Notes under the pieces: model-generated
What the model was told of the DNA's origin: nothing
What the model saw: only the letters and a program-made list of their open reading frames with translations
The model's database searches: none
Translations under genes and position numbers: made by a program
From: Candidatus Bathyarchaeota archaeon
Lineage (GTDB): Archaea > Thermoproteota > Bathyarchaeia > Bathyarchaeales > Bathycorpusculaceae
DNA: 64,000 nucleotides
Assembly: GCA_026014705.1 (NCBI GenBank)
Contig: JAOZHU010000035.1
Span: forward strand, 99,446 to 163,445
Direction: 5' to 3'
In this document: in pieces, positions 1 to 8,635 of the stretch
Layout: each line of letters opens with the position of its first letter
How positions within the stretch are numbered: position 1 is the stretch's first letter

Positions 1-48
1 CACAAAAAAGAAATAAAGCCTTACCTGCTGATACTCCCTCAAGCTTAA
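1..48 (+). CDS. 3' end of an unidentified gene (partial)
   Basis: Frame 1 is open from the window edge to a TAA at 46-48 and encodes a short tail ending KPYLLILPQA. It lies 18 bases upstream of apgM on the same strand, so the two could be cotranscribed. Too little is visible to name a family, and the open stretch is short enough to be chance. Confidence 0.3.
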   Translation, partial: HKKEIKPYLLILPQA

Positions 49-66
49 CGGAGGAAAACTCCCGCA

Positions 67-1341
67 TTGAAGCTGCTCTACGTCGTTATAGATGGCATGG
101 GCGACTTGCCAGTCAACGAGTTAAACCACAAAACACCCTTAGAAGTCGCTGAAACCCCTAACATGAATTTTCTCGCCAAGAAGGGCAAAGCAGGCTTAAT
201 GTACTCGGTAAGAAAAGGCGTTGCACCTGAAAGCGACGCCGCGGTAATTTCACTCTTAGGCTACGACCCGTTCAAGTACAGCACTGGACGCGGAATCATT
301 GAAGCCGCAGGCGCAGGCATCGCACTGAAAGACGGCGACTTGGCCTTGAGATGCAATTTCGCAACTTTAGGCGAAGGAAACAAAATAATTGATAGGCGAG
401 TGCGCAGAACCCTCACCACCGAAGAGGCAACAGAGCTGAGTGAAGCAGCCAACAGCGAGGTGAAGCTTGAGTCCTGCCCCGCCAGTTTCGAGTTCAAGAA
501 CACATTGGGACACCGCGCCGTTCTCGTAATCAAAGGCAAAAAGAAATGCCTATCTAGCAACATAACAAACAGCGACCCCGCTTACGCTATAATTAACGGC
601 ATCGGCGTGGCGACGCCAAATGCGGAAATGGTTCTGAAAAAATGCTTGCCTACGGATGATACAGAGGAAGCGCGAAACGCCGCAGCGCTTGTAAACGAAT
701 TCATCGAAAAGACCCATAAACTATGGGAGACACACAGGGTCAACAAAAAACGCGTTGCAGAAGGAAAACTGAAGGCAAACGTGGTGCTCACAAGAGACGC
801 AGGACACCTTTTACCAAAATTTTTCAACATAAACGAGCGGTACAATGTTAGATTCACTGCGCTCACAGACATGACTGCTGAGACTGGAATAGCTGGGCTC
901 GCGGGCATGGATGCATCGTTTCTGCCTCCGCCCTCAGAAAACCTGAAGGAAGACTGCGAGTTCAGAGTGAGAAAGATAGTGGAGGCGTTGCCGCGTTATG
1001 ATTGCTTCTACATACACCTTAAAGGTCCAGATGAACCCGGCCACGATGGCAACTGCCGCCGCAAAGCCAACGTGATTTCAGCCATTGACAAGCATTTCTT
1101 CGGGAACTTGCTTAAGGAAATTGACTTGAAAAACTGCGTTATCTGCATTACAGCTGACCATGCAACACCCTGCGATTTGAAGGTCCACACCGATACGCCT
1201 GTGCCCGTGCTGATATCAGGCGGTAACATCAAAGGCGACAACCTCGCTAAATTTTGTGAACGCGAATGCGAAAAAGGCAGCTTAGGCTTGCTGGAGCATG
1301 GATATGAGTTAATGCCGAAACTCATGGCGCTGTTGAAGTAG
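67..1341 (+). CDS. apgM: 2,3-bisphosphoglycerate-independent phosphoglycerate mutase, archaeal ApgM type
   Basis: Interconverts 3-phosphoglycerate and 2-phosphoglycerate in cytosolic glycolysis/gluconeogenesis. The 424-residue length fits the archaeal ApgM family of the alkaline phosphatase superfamily. Visible landmarks are the N-terminal metal-binding VIDGMGD, the PESDAA segment expected to carry the nucleophilic serine, and the C-terminal TADHATPC followed by a later histidine (VHTDTP), matching the metal ligands. The start is TTG at 67; a GGAGG at 50-54 lies 12 bases upstream, and no closer start gives the conserved N-terminus. The gene stands alone on the plus strand. Confidence 0.95.
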   Translation: MKLLYVVIDGMGDLPVNELNHKTPLEVAETPNMNFLAKKGKAGLMYSVRKGVAPESDAAVISLLGYDPFKYSTGRGIIEAAGAGIALKDGDLALRCNFATLGEGNKIIDRRVRRTLTTEEATELSEAANSEVKLESCPASFEFKNTLGHRAVLVIKGKKKCLSSNITNSDPAYAIINGIGVATPNAEMVLKKCLPTDDTEEARNAAALVNEFIEKTHKLWETHRVNKKRVAEGKLKANVVLTRDAGHLLPKFFNINERYNVRFTALTDMTAETGIAGLAGMDASFLPPPSENLKEDCEFRVRKIVEALPRYDCFYIHLKGPDEPGHDGNCRRKANVISAIDKHFFGNLLKEIDLKNCVICITADHATPCDLKVHTDTPVPVLISGGNIKGDNLAKFCERECEKGSLGLLEHGYELMPKLMALLK

Positions 1342-1448
1342 TTTTTGTTGCATTTCCGCCTCTCCCGCAATGGCTTCGATTGATGGATTGGATTCAAGGA
1401 AACACGCTACTGCTTTTTGTATCTAGGCAAAGACTCAGGATTTTCCTG

Positions 1449-1700
1449 CTAAAGCTTCCTTAGTACCGATAGCGCCGCGATGACGAGGAAAGCGATTCCA
1501 GCCCACAGCAAGTTGCCCGTGAAATACCATACTGCAAACGCAACTAAGCCCGCTGGAATCAGAATCAGCAGCAGACGAATAAGCATAATAATTATCAAGC
1601 CAAGAATTACTAAGCCGATCAGCGCAACGATGTCCAGTTCAAAGCTGCCGAGAACCGCAAGAATAATCCCTATACACATTGTGTCCAACGCAATCTCCAA
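1449..1700 (-). CDS. small hydrophobic membrane protein
   Basis: About 83 residues, almost all hydrophobic, with two or three predicted membrane helices (VALIGLVILGLIIIMLIRLL and a segment ending in LLWAGIAFLVIAALSVL). The track start is TTG; an in-frame ATG lies seven codons later at 1679. A CATATAAC TATA-like sequence near 1725 is about 25 bases upstream of the TTG, which would fit a leaderless transcript. No family is recognised. It lies just downstream of the wHTH trio on the same strand but has its own promoter candidate. Confidence 0.6.
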   Translation of the reverse strand: MEIALDTMCIGIILAVLGSFELDIVALIGLVILGLIIIMLIRLLLILIPAGLVAFAVWYFTGNLLWAGIAFLVIAALSVLRKL

Positions 1701-1764
1701 AATAGCAATTAGTGCTAGAATAGTTATATGCTTTTTTCAGCGGCTGCGGCTTCAAGCGGCGGTT

Positions 1765-2277
1765 CTATGCGGTTACTTTCGCTTTTATTCTCGGCAGCAT
1801 TTCCTTCTGCATTTGGGCAATTCCAAAAGTCGTAATCCTGAATTTGTCATCAGCCGTTTTCATCACAACATCGTTTTTTACAAGTTCGCCCAAGCGTGTG
1901 CTGGTTATTTTCCCGCTTTTTCCAAGCTTCATCTGCAACTCCTCTTTTGAAAGTGCAGCGTTTTCCACCATGCCCAACTTGTGTCCCATGTAATTCGCTA
2001 AAAGCCACAACAGCAAAGTCTCATTATCCGTCAATTTCGCCTTTGCCACAAGCAAGCTTGCGCCTTCCTTTGAGAATGCAATCAATCCTTCGCAGTCTTT
2101 CGCCAGCTTCTGCAGGTCCACGTTGAGCCAGAGCCTATTCGCGATTTCGAATGAAGGAATAAATTCGCTGAAGAATTTGCTCAGCAGGAGCCATGCTTCT
2201 TCCGCGGGTGCAGAAAAGGCTTTTTCTACATTTTTATATCTTATTTGAACTTGGACATTTTCCTGTTTTTCAGTCAA
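1765..2277 (-). CDS. wHTH-type regulator-like protein, third gene of a paralogous trio
   Basis: 170 residues in two parts: an N-terminal beta/alpha segment beginning VQVQIRYKNVEKAFSAPAEEA, and a C-terminal winged-helix-like part (LSKEELQMKLGKSGKITSTRL followed by a wing near KFRITTFGIAQM). The same layout occurs in the two genes directly upstream. The ATG overlaps the previous stop codon by 4 bases (ATGA), implying translational coupling. The function is inferred to be DNA binding or a partner-regulated switch; no ligand is known. It is the most diverged member of the three. Confidence 0.75.
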   Translation of the reverse strand: MTEKQENVQVQIRYKNVEKAFSAPAEEAWLLLSKFFSEFIPSFEIANRLWLNVDLQKLAKDCEGLIAFSKEGASLLVAKAKLTDNETLLLWLLANYMGHKLGMVENAALSKEELQMKLGKSGKITSTRLGELVKNDVVMKTADDKFRITTFGIAQMQKEMLPRIKAKVTA

Positions 2278-2744
2278 CCCATCTTTCCTCTGAGCTTTGC
2301 TAGAACCTCGTCTTCAATCCATTTTTCGCCTTGAATCGTCAGTTTAAACTCGGGCTTGGCTGGATCAGGCTTGAACACTTGTCCACGTTTGGTCATTTCG
2401 TTTAACCTTGCGGGAACCATACTTTTTATTCCGCTGGACTCCAAAAGCTTCTCCACTTGCGCCGCAGTGTTCTTTTTGTCTTCAGAAGCGTAAAGCGTTA
2501 AACCCACCGCTTCGTAATGCGTGAGCTTCTCCCGCGTCACGATAACTGGTCCTTCAGTGGTGGCTTCAATTATGCCTTTCAACTGGGCACCTGAAGGCAT
2601 CAGCCTATTCGAAACAAAGTCAGAAAGCTTCTCCACGAAGTCTGCGGGCATGTTTTCCAGCATATTTATGATTTCCTGCGGCGTGTCCGCCTCAATGACG
2701 ACTTCGCCGAAGGAAGTTTTTATCCGCGCTTCAATGCGTTTCAT
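2274..2744 (-). CDS. wHTH-type regulator-like protein, second gene of a paralogous trio
   Basis: 156 residues. The N-terminus has a short strand-turn-strand unit (ARIKTSFGEVVIEADTPQEI) followed by a helix rich in hydrophobic residues. The C-terminal half has helix-turn-helix character (TAAQVEKLLESSGIKSMVPA) and a wing ending in KFKLTIQG-like sequence (PEFKLTIQG). It overlaps both neighbours by 4 bases, so the three genes form one translationally coupled operon. The N-terminal unit resembles those at 2741-3289 and 18142-18540. The function is unknown; a regulatory complex of paralogs is an inference. Confidence 0.75.
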   Translation of the reverse strand: MKRIEARIKTSFGEVVIEADTPQEIINMLENMPADFVEKLSDFVSNRLMPSGAQLKGIIEATTEGPVIVTREKLTHYEAVGLTLYASEDKKNTAAQVEKLLESSGIKSMVPARLNEMTKRGQVFKPDPAKPEFKLTIQGEKWIEDEVLAKLRGKMG

Positions 2745-3289
2745 TTAGCCTTTCCTCCACCACTTGAAGCTTTCTCTTCCGCAAGTATATAAACAAACCC
2801 TGTGTTCGTATTCCAGCGCTGCACTTTTCCTTTTTCTGCAAGTGCGTCAAGCGTAGCGCTTAACATGCGCCCGGGGTACTTGAGACCATTCGATTCCATG
2901 GCTTCTTTTAACTCTTCCATGGTTCGGGGCCGCCATTTGCCCCAGTCGGTTTCTAAAAACTTCAAGACAGCCTCATCGCAGTTTGCCGGGGCAGCTATCT
3001 TGGGGTATTTCTGTGCTGCGGCTTCGGCTGCTGACGTGATTTTGTCTGCCTCTTTAGCTGGTGGCTCTGTTTTTACGGTTATTGTTGCCACTGTTTTAGG
3101 TTTTGCGATTTCCAGAGCTTTATGAATGTTTGTGAACAAGCTTGGGAGGTTTTCGATGGTTTTTGTTACTTGTTCATGGGTTCCAGTAATTTCTACTTCA
3201 TATTCGCCTAGTTTGACGCGGAAGGTGAATCCTGCTTCCTGCTTGTTTTCAGCTTTTTTGACGGGCAATTTTATCATCCACTGTTGCAA
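2741..3289 (-). CDS. wHTH-type regulator-like protein, first gene of a paralogous trio
   Basis: Up to 182 residues. It starts at 3289 in the track, but ATGATAAAATTG at 3277 is an equally good start. The N-terminal unit FRVKLGEYEVEITGTHEQV is followed by an Ala/Lys/Pro-rich linker and a C-terminal winged helix (RPRTMEELKEAMESNGLKY, with a wing GFVYIL). The architecture matches the separate gene at 18142-18540 (KMKIGEIEFEIESQEDQL plus wHTH). A TTTATAAAG TATA box near 3358-3367 precedes it. It leads the coupled operon and probably acts in DNA binding; no family name is certain. Confidence 0.75.
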   Translation of the reverse strand: MQQWMIKLPVKKAENKQEAGFTFRVKLGEYEVEITGTHEQVTKTIENLPSLFTNIHKALEIAKPKTVATITVKTEPPAKEADKITSAAEAAAQKYPKIAAPANCDEAVLKFLETDWGKWRPRTMEELKEAMESNGLKYPGRMLSATLDALAEKGKVQRWNTNTGFVYILAEEKASSGGGKAK

Positions 3290-3597
3290 CTTGCCATTAT
3301 ACGGCTAATTCTTGTGGTTTTTGTGTTATGTCACAACTATGGGATATATGCAGTGAACCTTTATAAATTCATGCGCTTGGCTGCATTTGTTGTTGAAAGC
3401 CGATTAGCTTTCGGTATTTCTGGGGTTTAGAATGAGCAAATGATGTTGATCGAATGTTTTGGTGCTTGTTGGACTAGTAAGGGCTCCTCTAAACCTTTCC
3501 AGTGTAATGCAGAGGTGCTGTTGCGAAAGTTGTATAATTGCAACCATGCATGCTTTATATAAGGCTTTCCTGTACAGAAGAGTACATTACGGGCTTG
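3290..3597. other. intergenic region with two TATA-like boxes and a short hairpin
   Basis: No convincing gene. It holds a TATA-like TTTATAAAGG on the minus strand (about 3358-3367) in the right place for the wHTH trio, a perfect 6-bp hairpin (GAAAGC at 3395-3400 with GCTTTC at 3407-3412), and a second, near-symmetrical TTTATATAAGG at 3554-3564 just beyond the gatE stop. The second box has no obvious gene attached and could drive a short RNA. The 65-aa plus-strand ORF here has no family features. Confidence 0.4.
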
Positions 3598-5490
3598 CTA
3601 CTTCAACCGTTCCTTCAGCAGCCCGCTCACACGGTCAGGAGCAGCTTTTCCCCTAACTTCCCTCATGACTAAGCCCATTAGCATGCCAAACGCGTTTTTC
3701 CCCAGTTTGTCAATCGTTTGCTTATTAGCGGCAATTACGCGGTCAACTGCCATGGTCAGTTCTGCGTCAGAAAGCATCTTCAACCCCAACTCAGCCACGG
3801 CGTCCTGTACGCTTTTGCACTCATGCGTTGAAAGCCAAGTGAAAACCTCCGCGGCTGCTTCCTTGGCAACCTCGCCTGTGCCAATTGCCTTGAAAAGGTC
3901 TTGTAATTGTTTTTCTGGGACTTGTTCTACTGGTAATCCGTCGCGCTTCAAAGCTTTCAGAGTCTCGGTAAGGAACACCGCGACTACTGTGGCGGGTACT
4001 CTGCTTTCTTGCACCAGTGTTTCGAAAAGGGTGTTGTATTCAGAGTCTACAGTTTGTTTGGCGAGTTTATCATTCAAGCCGTATTCGCGTATGAGGCGTT
4101 CTCGTTTCTTTTCCGCTGGTTCAGGCAGGCTTAAGCGCACTTTTTCGATTAAATCGGGTGTTATGAGCGATGGGGGGATGTCTGTTTCTGGGTACATTCG
4201 CGCTGCGCCGGGTCTTGGTCGCATGTACCTTGTTGTGCCGTCTGCGTTTGCGGCTCGGGTTTCGGCGGGTACTCCGCTTATGGCTTCTCGTGCTCTTTCT
4301 ACTGCTGCTTTCAAGGCGTCTATGGTGTTTTCTGCTGTGTCTGCAACGAAAACCACGGCGTCGTCTTCATTGGCGTTCGCGGCTTTCTTTAACGCTTCAA
4401 CTTCTTCCGCGGTTACGCCGTAGGCAGGCATTTCGTCGGTGTGGAATATGCCGCCGACTCTTCCCCAGAACCGTGCTCTATCCGCCAGTTCAGTGCCGAG
4501 GCGGAAGTTGGGCATGAGCTCACACTTTAGGAAACCTGCGAATCCTGTGAGTTTCACGGCTTTGACGCAGTGGCGCTTCTCTAAGGCTTTTTGGATGACT
4601 TTGCATTTTGTCTGCTTGAAAACGTGTGTTACGTCTACTATTTCTTCGGTTAGGCATGAAGGTTCAACTTTGTTTTTCAGTTCGTTGCTTATGCGTAGGA
4701 GGTTCAGTTGGCGTTGCACTTCGTACTCCACAACACGTGAGATAAGCGCCAGTTCCTGTACGCCCTTGATTTCTACCAGCGCACCGTTTGGTATGGATAC
4801 GTTTAAGTCTTGACGTATTGTGCCTAACCCACGCATGACTCTGCCCGTGTCCCGCAAAATCTTTCCAATAGCAAAAGCAACTTCCTGCGCTTCCTGAGGA
4901 GAATAGATGACTGGTGCTGTTGCGACTTCAATAAGCGGTATTCCCAAGCGGTCTATGCGGTATCTTATGATTTTGCCGTTGTCTTCGTCGCCGGTTTTCC
5001 GTGCTGCGTCTTCCTCCAAGCTTGCGTGTTGGATTGGGATGGCTTTGTCTCCGACTTTTATGCAGCCGTTTAACGCTATGACGCAGGTGCGTTGGAAACC
5101 TGTGGTGTTTGAGCCGTCTATGACGGTTTTGCGCATGACGTGCACTTCGTCTACTGGTTCCGCATTCATCATTAGCGCCGCCATCAAAACGGTTTCGACG
5201 GCTTCCATGTTCAGCGGGTGCGGTGGTTCCTCGTCCATTTCCACGAGACAGGATGTTTCGCGGTTGGCTTCGTAGCGTATGCGTACGCCTTTCTGGAATT
5301 CAAAGTACGCTGCTGGGTCAATTTGCCCCAATTCGCTTTGGGTGGGTCTCAGCCTGCGCAGAAACACGATTTCAGGGTTTTCCTTGAAAAGGTCAGGTTT
5401 GCAGTTGCAGAATAGTTTCGCTGCTGTGGCGAGTTGCTGGTGGATTTCTAATCCCACCTTTAAGCCTATCTTGGCATAGTCAATTTGCAT
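3598..5490 (-). CDS. gatE: glutamyl-tRNA(Gln) amidotransferase subunit E
   Basis: With GatD it converts Glu-tRNA(Gln) to Gln-tRNA(Gln); GatE activates the tRNA-bound glutamate and accepts ammonia from GatD. The 630 residues match the archaeal family length. The N-terminus is GatB-like (KIGLKVGLEIHQQLAT, then NREtSC-type catalytic core segments such as EEDAARK), with a central GAD-type insertion (LTGFAGFLKCELMPNFRLG) and a C-terminal YqeY-like tail. The ATG follows a GGGAGGCG Shine-Dalgarno sequence and overlaps the gatD stop by 11 bases, giving the usual gatDE coupling. Its presence implies tRNA-dependent glutamine formation in this organism. Confidence 0.97.
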   Translation of the reverse strand: MQIDYAKIGLKVGLEIHQQLATAAKLFCNCKPDLFKENPEIVFLRRLRPTQSELGQIDPAAYFEFQKGVRIRYEANRETSCLVEMDEEPPHPLNMEAVETVLMAALMMNAEPVDEVHVMRKTVIDGSNTTGFQRTCVIALNGCIKVGDKAIPIQHASLEEDAARKTGDEDNGKIIRYRIDRLGIPLIEVATAPVIYSPQEAQEVAFAIGKILRDTGRVMRGLGTIRQDLNVSIPNGALVEIKGVQELALISRVVEYEVQRQLNLLRISNELKNKVEPSCLTEEIVDVTHVFKQTKCKVIQKALEKRHCVKAVKLTGFAGFLKCELMPNFRLGTELADRARFWGRVGGIFHTDEMPAYGVTAEEVEALKKAANANEDDAVVFVADTAENTIDALKAAVERAREAISGVPAETRAANADGTTRYMRPRPGAARMYPETDIPPSLITPDLIEKVRLSLPEPAEKKRERLIREYGLNDKLAKQTVDSEYNTLFETLVQESRVPATVVAVFLTETLKALKRDGLPVEQVPEKQLQDLFKAIGTGEVAKEAAAEVFTWLSTHECKSVQDAVAELGLKMLSDAELTMAVDRVIAANKQTIDKLGKNAFGMLMGLVMREVRGKAAPDRVSGLLKERLK

Positions 5491-6844
5491 TTGCAGCGTC
5501 GCCTCCCTCGTTGCCTATTGTTTCTGGAAGTGTCCGCGGGGAAAACTCGCCAGCGACATTAGTCTTTAGCAGCCTTTTAGCTTCTTCTGCATCGCTGGTT
5601 TGCCCGAGCGCCCACATTAGTTTGACGAGGGCGGTTTCTGGGAAAACATCCTCCATTGGAATCACGCCACGCGCCAGCAAGTCACGCCCCGTATCATACA
5701 CGTGCATATTTACGCGTCCCCAGATGCACTGGGAAGCCAACGCGACTACAACGCCCTTCTCGATAGCATCTTCTATCGTGCCAAAGCAGTATTTGCTTAC
5801 GTGTCCTAAGCCTGAGCCTTCTAAGAGTATGCCTCGGCAGCCTTTTTCTACGTGCCAGCTTATCACCTCAGGATTCAAACCTGGGTGAAACTTGACTAAG
5901 GCTACTTTGTCGCTGAACGCGGGTTTTAGAACAAGCTTCTTAGCTGGGTCGCGCTTAGCGTAGTCGCTTGTTAGCATGGTTATTTCTTGGTTGTTTACGC
6001 GGCCTATGGGCGTGGCGTTCACGGATTTGAATGTGTCTCTGCGGCTGGTGTGGCATTTCCTTACTTTCGTGCCTCTGTTGAGCACTATCGCGGTGTCGGA
6101 AACCGTTTCGTGCATGGCTATGACGACTTCAGCGAACGGCGCTCTTCCTGCTGCCTGCACCGCTCCAATGAGGTTAGTTGCAGCATCAGAACTTGGACGG
6201 TCTGAGGAACGCTGCGCGCCTACGAGTATCACGGGCACGGGCAAATTCTGCAGCGCAAAGCTTAATGCTGCCGCCGTGTACGCCATCGTGTCCGTTCCAT
6301 GGGCAATTACCACGCCATTTACGCCCTCAGCTATGTGTTGCGCTGTTGCTTGGGCTATTTGTGACCAATGTTGGGGTGTTATGTTTTCACTGTATAAGCT
6401 GAGCAGTATCTGCGTGTCCACACGTGCGATGTCGCTGAGTTCGGGCACCACGCCATACAAGTCGCTGGCTGATAATGCAGAGCGCACGGCGCCTGTGCGG
6501 TAGTCGACGCGGCTGGCTATGGTTCCACCCGTGCTCATAATAACCACCCGCGGCAAATCGGGCTTCTGTTCCGGAAGCGCAGGCGAGGCAAACGTGGGTT
6601 TAGCACCTTTGCCTACCTTCTCTATTTTCGTATCTGGCGTTATGTGGACGCCAATGTTGTAGCCGCTCTTCAACTTGATAACCACATGTGTGGTGTCGCC
6701 TGTTTCTGAGCGGGGAATAAGAATGCCCTCATAGCTTTTTTCCCGCGTGGTGACGCGGATGACGTCGCCAACTGCGCAACCTGCCTTCTTAAGGACGTTA
6801 AGTGCTTCACCTTTGTAGCCTGAACTATCAGCCTTTGCGCTCAT
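5480..6844 (-). CDS. gatD: glutamyl-tRNA(Gln) amidotransferase subunit D
   Basis: Asparaginase-like subunit that releases ammonia from glutamine or asparagine for GatE. An N-terminal AnsB-like small domain (GDVIRVTTREKSYEGILI) precedes the catalytic domain, which has the nucleophile motif MSTGGTIAS and the second threonine/aspartate motif AHGTDTMAY. The ORF is open to a TTG at 6907, but I prefer the ATG at 6844: it has a GGAG 8 bases upstream and gives 454 residues, closer to known GatD lengths. It is cotranscribed with gatE, which overlaps its 3' end. Confidence 0.95.
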   Translation of the reverse strand: MSAKADSSGYKGEALNVLKKAGCAVGDVIRVTTREKSYEGILIPRSETGDTTHVVIKLKSGYNIGVHITPDTKIEKVGKGAKPTFASPALPEQKPDLPRVVIMSTGGTIASRVDYRTGAVRSALSASDLYGVVPELSDIARVDTQILLSLYSENITPQHWSQIAQATAQHIAEGVNGVVIAHGTDTMAYTAAALSFALQNLPVPVILVGAQRSSDRPSSDAATNLIGAVQAAGRAPFAEVVIAMHETVSDTAIVLNRGTKVRKCHTSRRDTFKSVNATPIGRVNNQEITMLTSDYAKRDPAKKLVLKPAFSDKVALVKFHPGLNPEVISWHVEKGCRGILLEGSGLGHVSKYCFGTIEDAIEKGVVVALASQCIWGRVNMHVYDTGRDLLARGVIPMEDVFPETALVKLMWALGQTSDAEEAKRLLKTNVAGEFSPRTLPETIGNEGGDAANAN

Positions 6845-7166
6845 GCCTAATTCTCCAGCAATTAATTGGGAAAGAAGGCGTTTTAACTCTTTAACTTTAT
6901 CGCACAACAGCGACCAGCTTGCTTACACCGGCAGCTTAACTCTAATCAGTAGTCGAGCACGAAACAAAACCACCACCCACGTGTCCCTCGTCAATCAGCA
7001 ACGCATTGCCCGCCATACCTTCGGAATTGCATAATCACCGCGGTCGCTATCGTTGGAATACTAAATCCAACAAAATTGTAGTTTTCAGATAAAGACGCAC
7101 ACAACTTCATCTTCCCTTTTCTACTAATCTACAAATAGAATCAATTGCGCTGGAGAGGCTGAAAAA

Positions 7167-7260
7167 AGGGCTCCGAGCGGAAAAAGCAACTAACACAGCA
7201 GTAGCTGTTGTTTCAAGGGTTGCATTTTCTCTCTTTTTCTCCTATGCCGCTCGGAGCCCT
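7167..7260. ncRNA. candidate structured RNA or stem-loop element
   Basis: A perfect 14-bp inverted repeat, AGGGCTCCGAGCGG at 7167-7180 with its complement at 7247-7260, encloses 66 bases. Inside are a second 5-bp stem (GCAAC at 7186-7190 with GTTGC at 7219-7223) and an inner CAGC-AGTA-GCTG hairpin, so nested pairing covers most of the element. On the plus strand, the right side is U-rich (TTTTCTCTCTTTTTCT). It matches none of the SRP RNA, RNase P RNA or tRNA features I know. It lies between gatD and a dehydrogenase operon, outside any gene. Confidence 0.45.
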
Positions 7261-7387
7261 CAGAAAACTCAGCTAGAACGAACATAGCCCCTGCCCACTG
7301 AAATCGCACCCACGTTATACAGGCAACCTATAGTTTTCTCCAACCACCATTAAAGAGTTAACAGACTTCATTAAACTCCTCGAAGAA

Positions 7388-7570
7388 ATGTTCGCCTCCG
7401 CCACAACTTTCGCTGAAACCACATCAAACGGCGAAAAACCAGCAACCACCAAGTACAGAAAACCAGAAACCCCCGCCGCAATCACCTCTGCACCACAAAC
7501 CAAACACAACAACACAACGCAAAACTATAAAAACTATATAAAAGGGGGCTATAGTTTTCCCATGCAATAG
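7388..7570 (+). CDS. possible small protein or gene remnant (doubtful)
   Basis: 60-codon ORF. Coding-like sequence continues upstream of its first ATG (IKELTDFIKLLEE in frame, no standard start) to a TAG near 7331, then becomes Thr/Pro/Lys-rich. The opposite strand has a GTG-initiated 66-codon ORF (7315-7515) that would sit about 25 bases below a TTTATATAG box, as a leaderless gene would. Both cannot be strongly supported. This could be a decayed gene, and the region should be treated as unresolved. Confidence 0.2.
   Translation: MFASATTFAETTSNGEKPATTKYRKPETPAAITSAPQTKHNNTTQNYKNYIKGGYSFPMQ
7521..7562 (-). repeat. dispersed intergenic motif, copy A
   Basis: On the minus strand this reads GGGAAAACTATAGCCCCCTT followed by TTATATAGTTTTTATAG. 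It shares the CTATAG-C-run-TATA-like-AACTAT layout with the copies near 18.1, 43.7 and 58.3 kb but is the most diverged. Here the outer parts also pair (AAAACTATA with TATAGTTTT). A partial echo, CTATAGTTTTCTCC, lies at about 7328-7341. Confidence 0.5.
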
Positions 7571-7580
7571 AACTCAAAAA

Positions 7581-8609
7581 CTATTCGCTGTTAGGCTCAA
7601 TAATCACCTTCAACGAAGCCCCAGCTTCAGCCATTAACCTGAAACCCTCTGCAGCCTGCCTCAAACCAAACCTATGCGTAATCATATCTCTAACATTCAC
7701 CTTCTTCCCACCCAGAATCGCTAAAGATTCTTCCAAATCGTTCGGCGCTGCACCATAAGAAGTCTTAATCGTAATCTCATTCCTCCAAAAATCCGTCACG
7801 GGCACAGGAACCTTCACCGTTGGGTCTGGCACAGCAAAAAACAAAATCGTTCCGCCTTTGTCAACGCATTCCAATGCCGCTAAAGCTGCTTGAGTTGCTC
7901 CAGTGCACACAATCACCTTATCCACCAATCGCCCACCGTTAATCTCCTTCAACCTCCCCGCAAGATTTCCCACAGCATTTATAGCATGGCTTGCTCCAAA
8001 TTTCTCAGCCATCCCTAAACGGTAAGGATTAATGTCTGCAGCAAAAATTTCTTTCACACCATTAGCTTTCGCCAACTGGACATGAAGCAACCCTGAAATG
8101 CCACTGCCAATAATCAACACCGCATCCTCCTTCCGAACCCCCGCAAGCCTTTGCCCGCGAACAACACAAGCCAAAGGCTCAATAAACGTCCCCTCCTCAA
8201 AAGACATATCCGCAGGCAACTTGTAAACGCCACGCTCAACGTTAATCCGCGGCACACGAATAAACTGTGCGAAACCGCCTGGATAATAATTCGTCGTGTG
8301 CAACGTCTCACAAGCCGTATGATGGCCACTCAAACAGTAACGGCACTTGTTACAGGGCACATGATGGGACGCAAAAACCCTATCGCCAACACAATACCCC
8401 TGAACATTCTCGCCTGCTTTCACTATTACGCCCGTTGCTTCATGCCCCAAAACCCTCGGCGCTTTCGGAACCCGGTACCATTCTATCACGTCGCTGCCGC
8501 ATATGCCGCTTGCCATCACCTTAAGCAGCAACTCGTCAGCCGCAATTTCGGGCACTGGCATCTTTTGAATTCTAACGTCTCTGTTATTGTAGTACACTGC
8601 TGCAAACAA
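7581..8609 (-). CDS. zinc-dependent medium-chain dehydrogenase (sorbitol/threonine dehydrogenase-like)
   Basis: 342-residue MDR-family NAD(P)-dependent alcohol or polyol dehydrogenase. The catalytic zinc site is ICGSD with GHEATG; the structural zinc site is the four cysteines in PCNKCRYCLSGHHTAC. A Rossmann segment LIIGSGISGLLHVQLAK binds the cofactor, and an acidic residue after AADIN suggests NAD preference. The TTG start has a GGTGA Shine-Dalgarno sequence 6 bases upstream. It lies 26 bases downstream of the LsrF-type gene and probably shares its operon, so its substrate may be a sugar- or keto-derived intermediate. The substrate cannot be read from sequence. Confidence 0.9.
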   Translation of the reverse strand: MFAAVYYNNRDVRIQKMPVPEIAADELLLKVMASGICGSDVIEWYRVPKAPRVLGHEATGVIVKAGENVQGYCVGDRVFASHHVPCNKCRYCLSGHHTACETLHTTNYYPGGFAQFIRVPRINVERGVYKLPADMSFEEGTFIEPLACVVRGQRLAGVRKEDAVLIIGSGISGLLHVQLAKANGVKEIFAADINPYRLGMAEKFGASHAINAVGNLAGRLKEINGGRLVDKVIVCTGATQAALAALECVDKGGTILFFAVPDPTVKVPVPVTDFWRNEITIKTSYGAAPNDLEESLAILGGKKVNVRDMITHRFGLRQAAEGFRLMAEAGASLKVIIEPNSE

Positions 8610-8635
8610 CAGAATTCACCAGAAAAGAAAGGCTG

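Noticed and set aside
7140-7310. SRP RNA or RNase P RNA at the 14-bp stem
   Set aside because: The element is only about 94 bases and lacks the conserved segments of either RNA.
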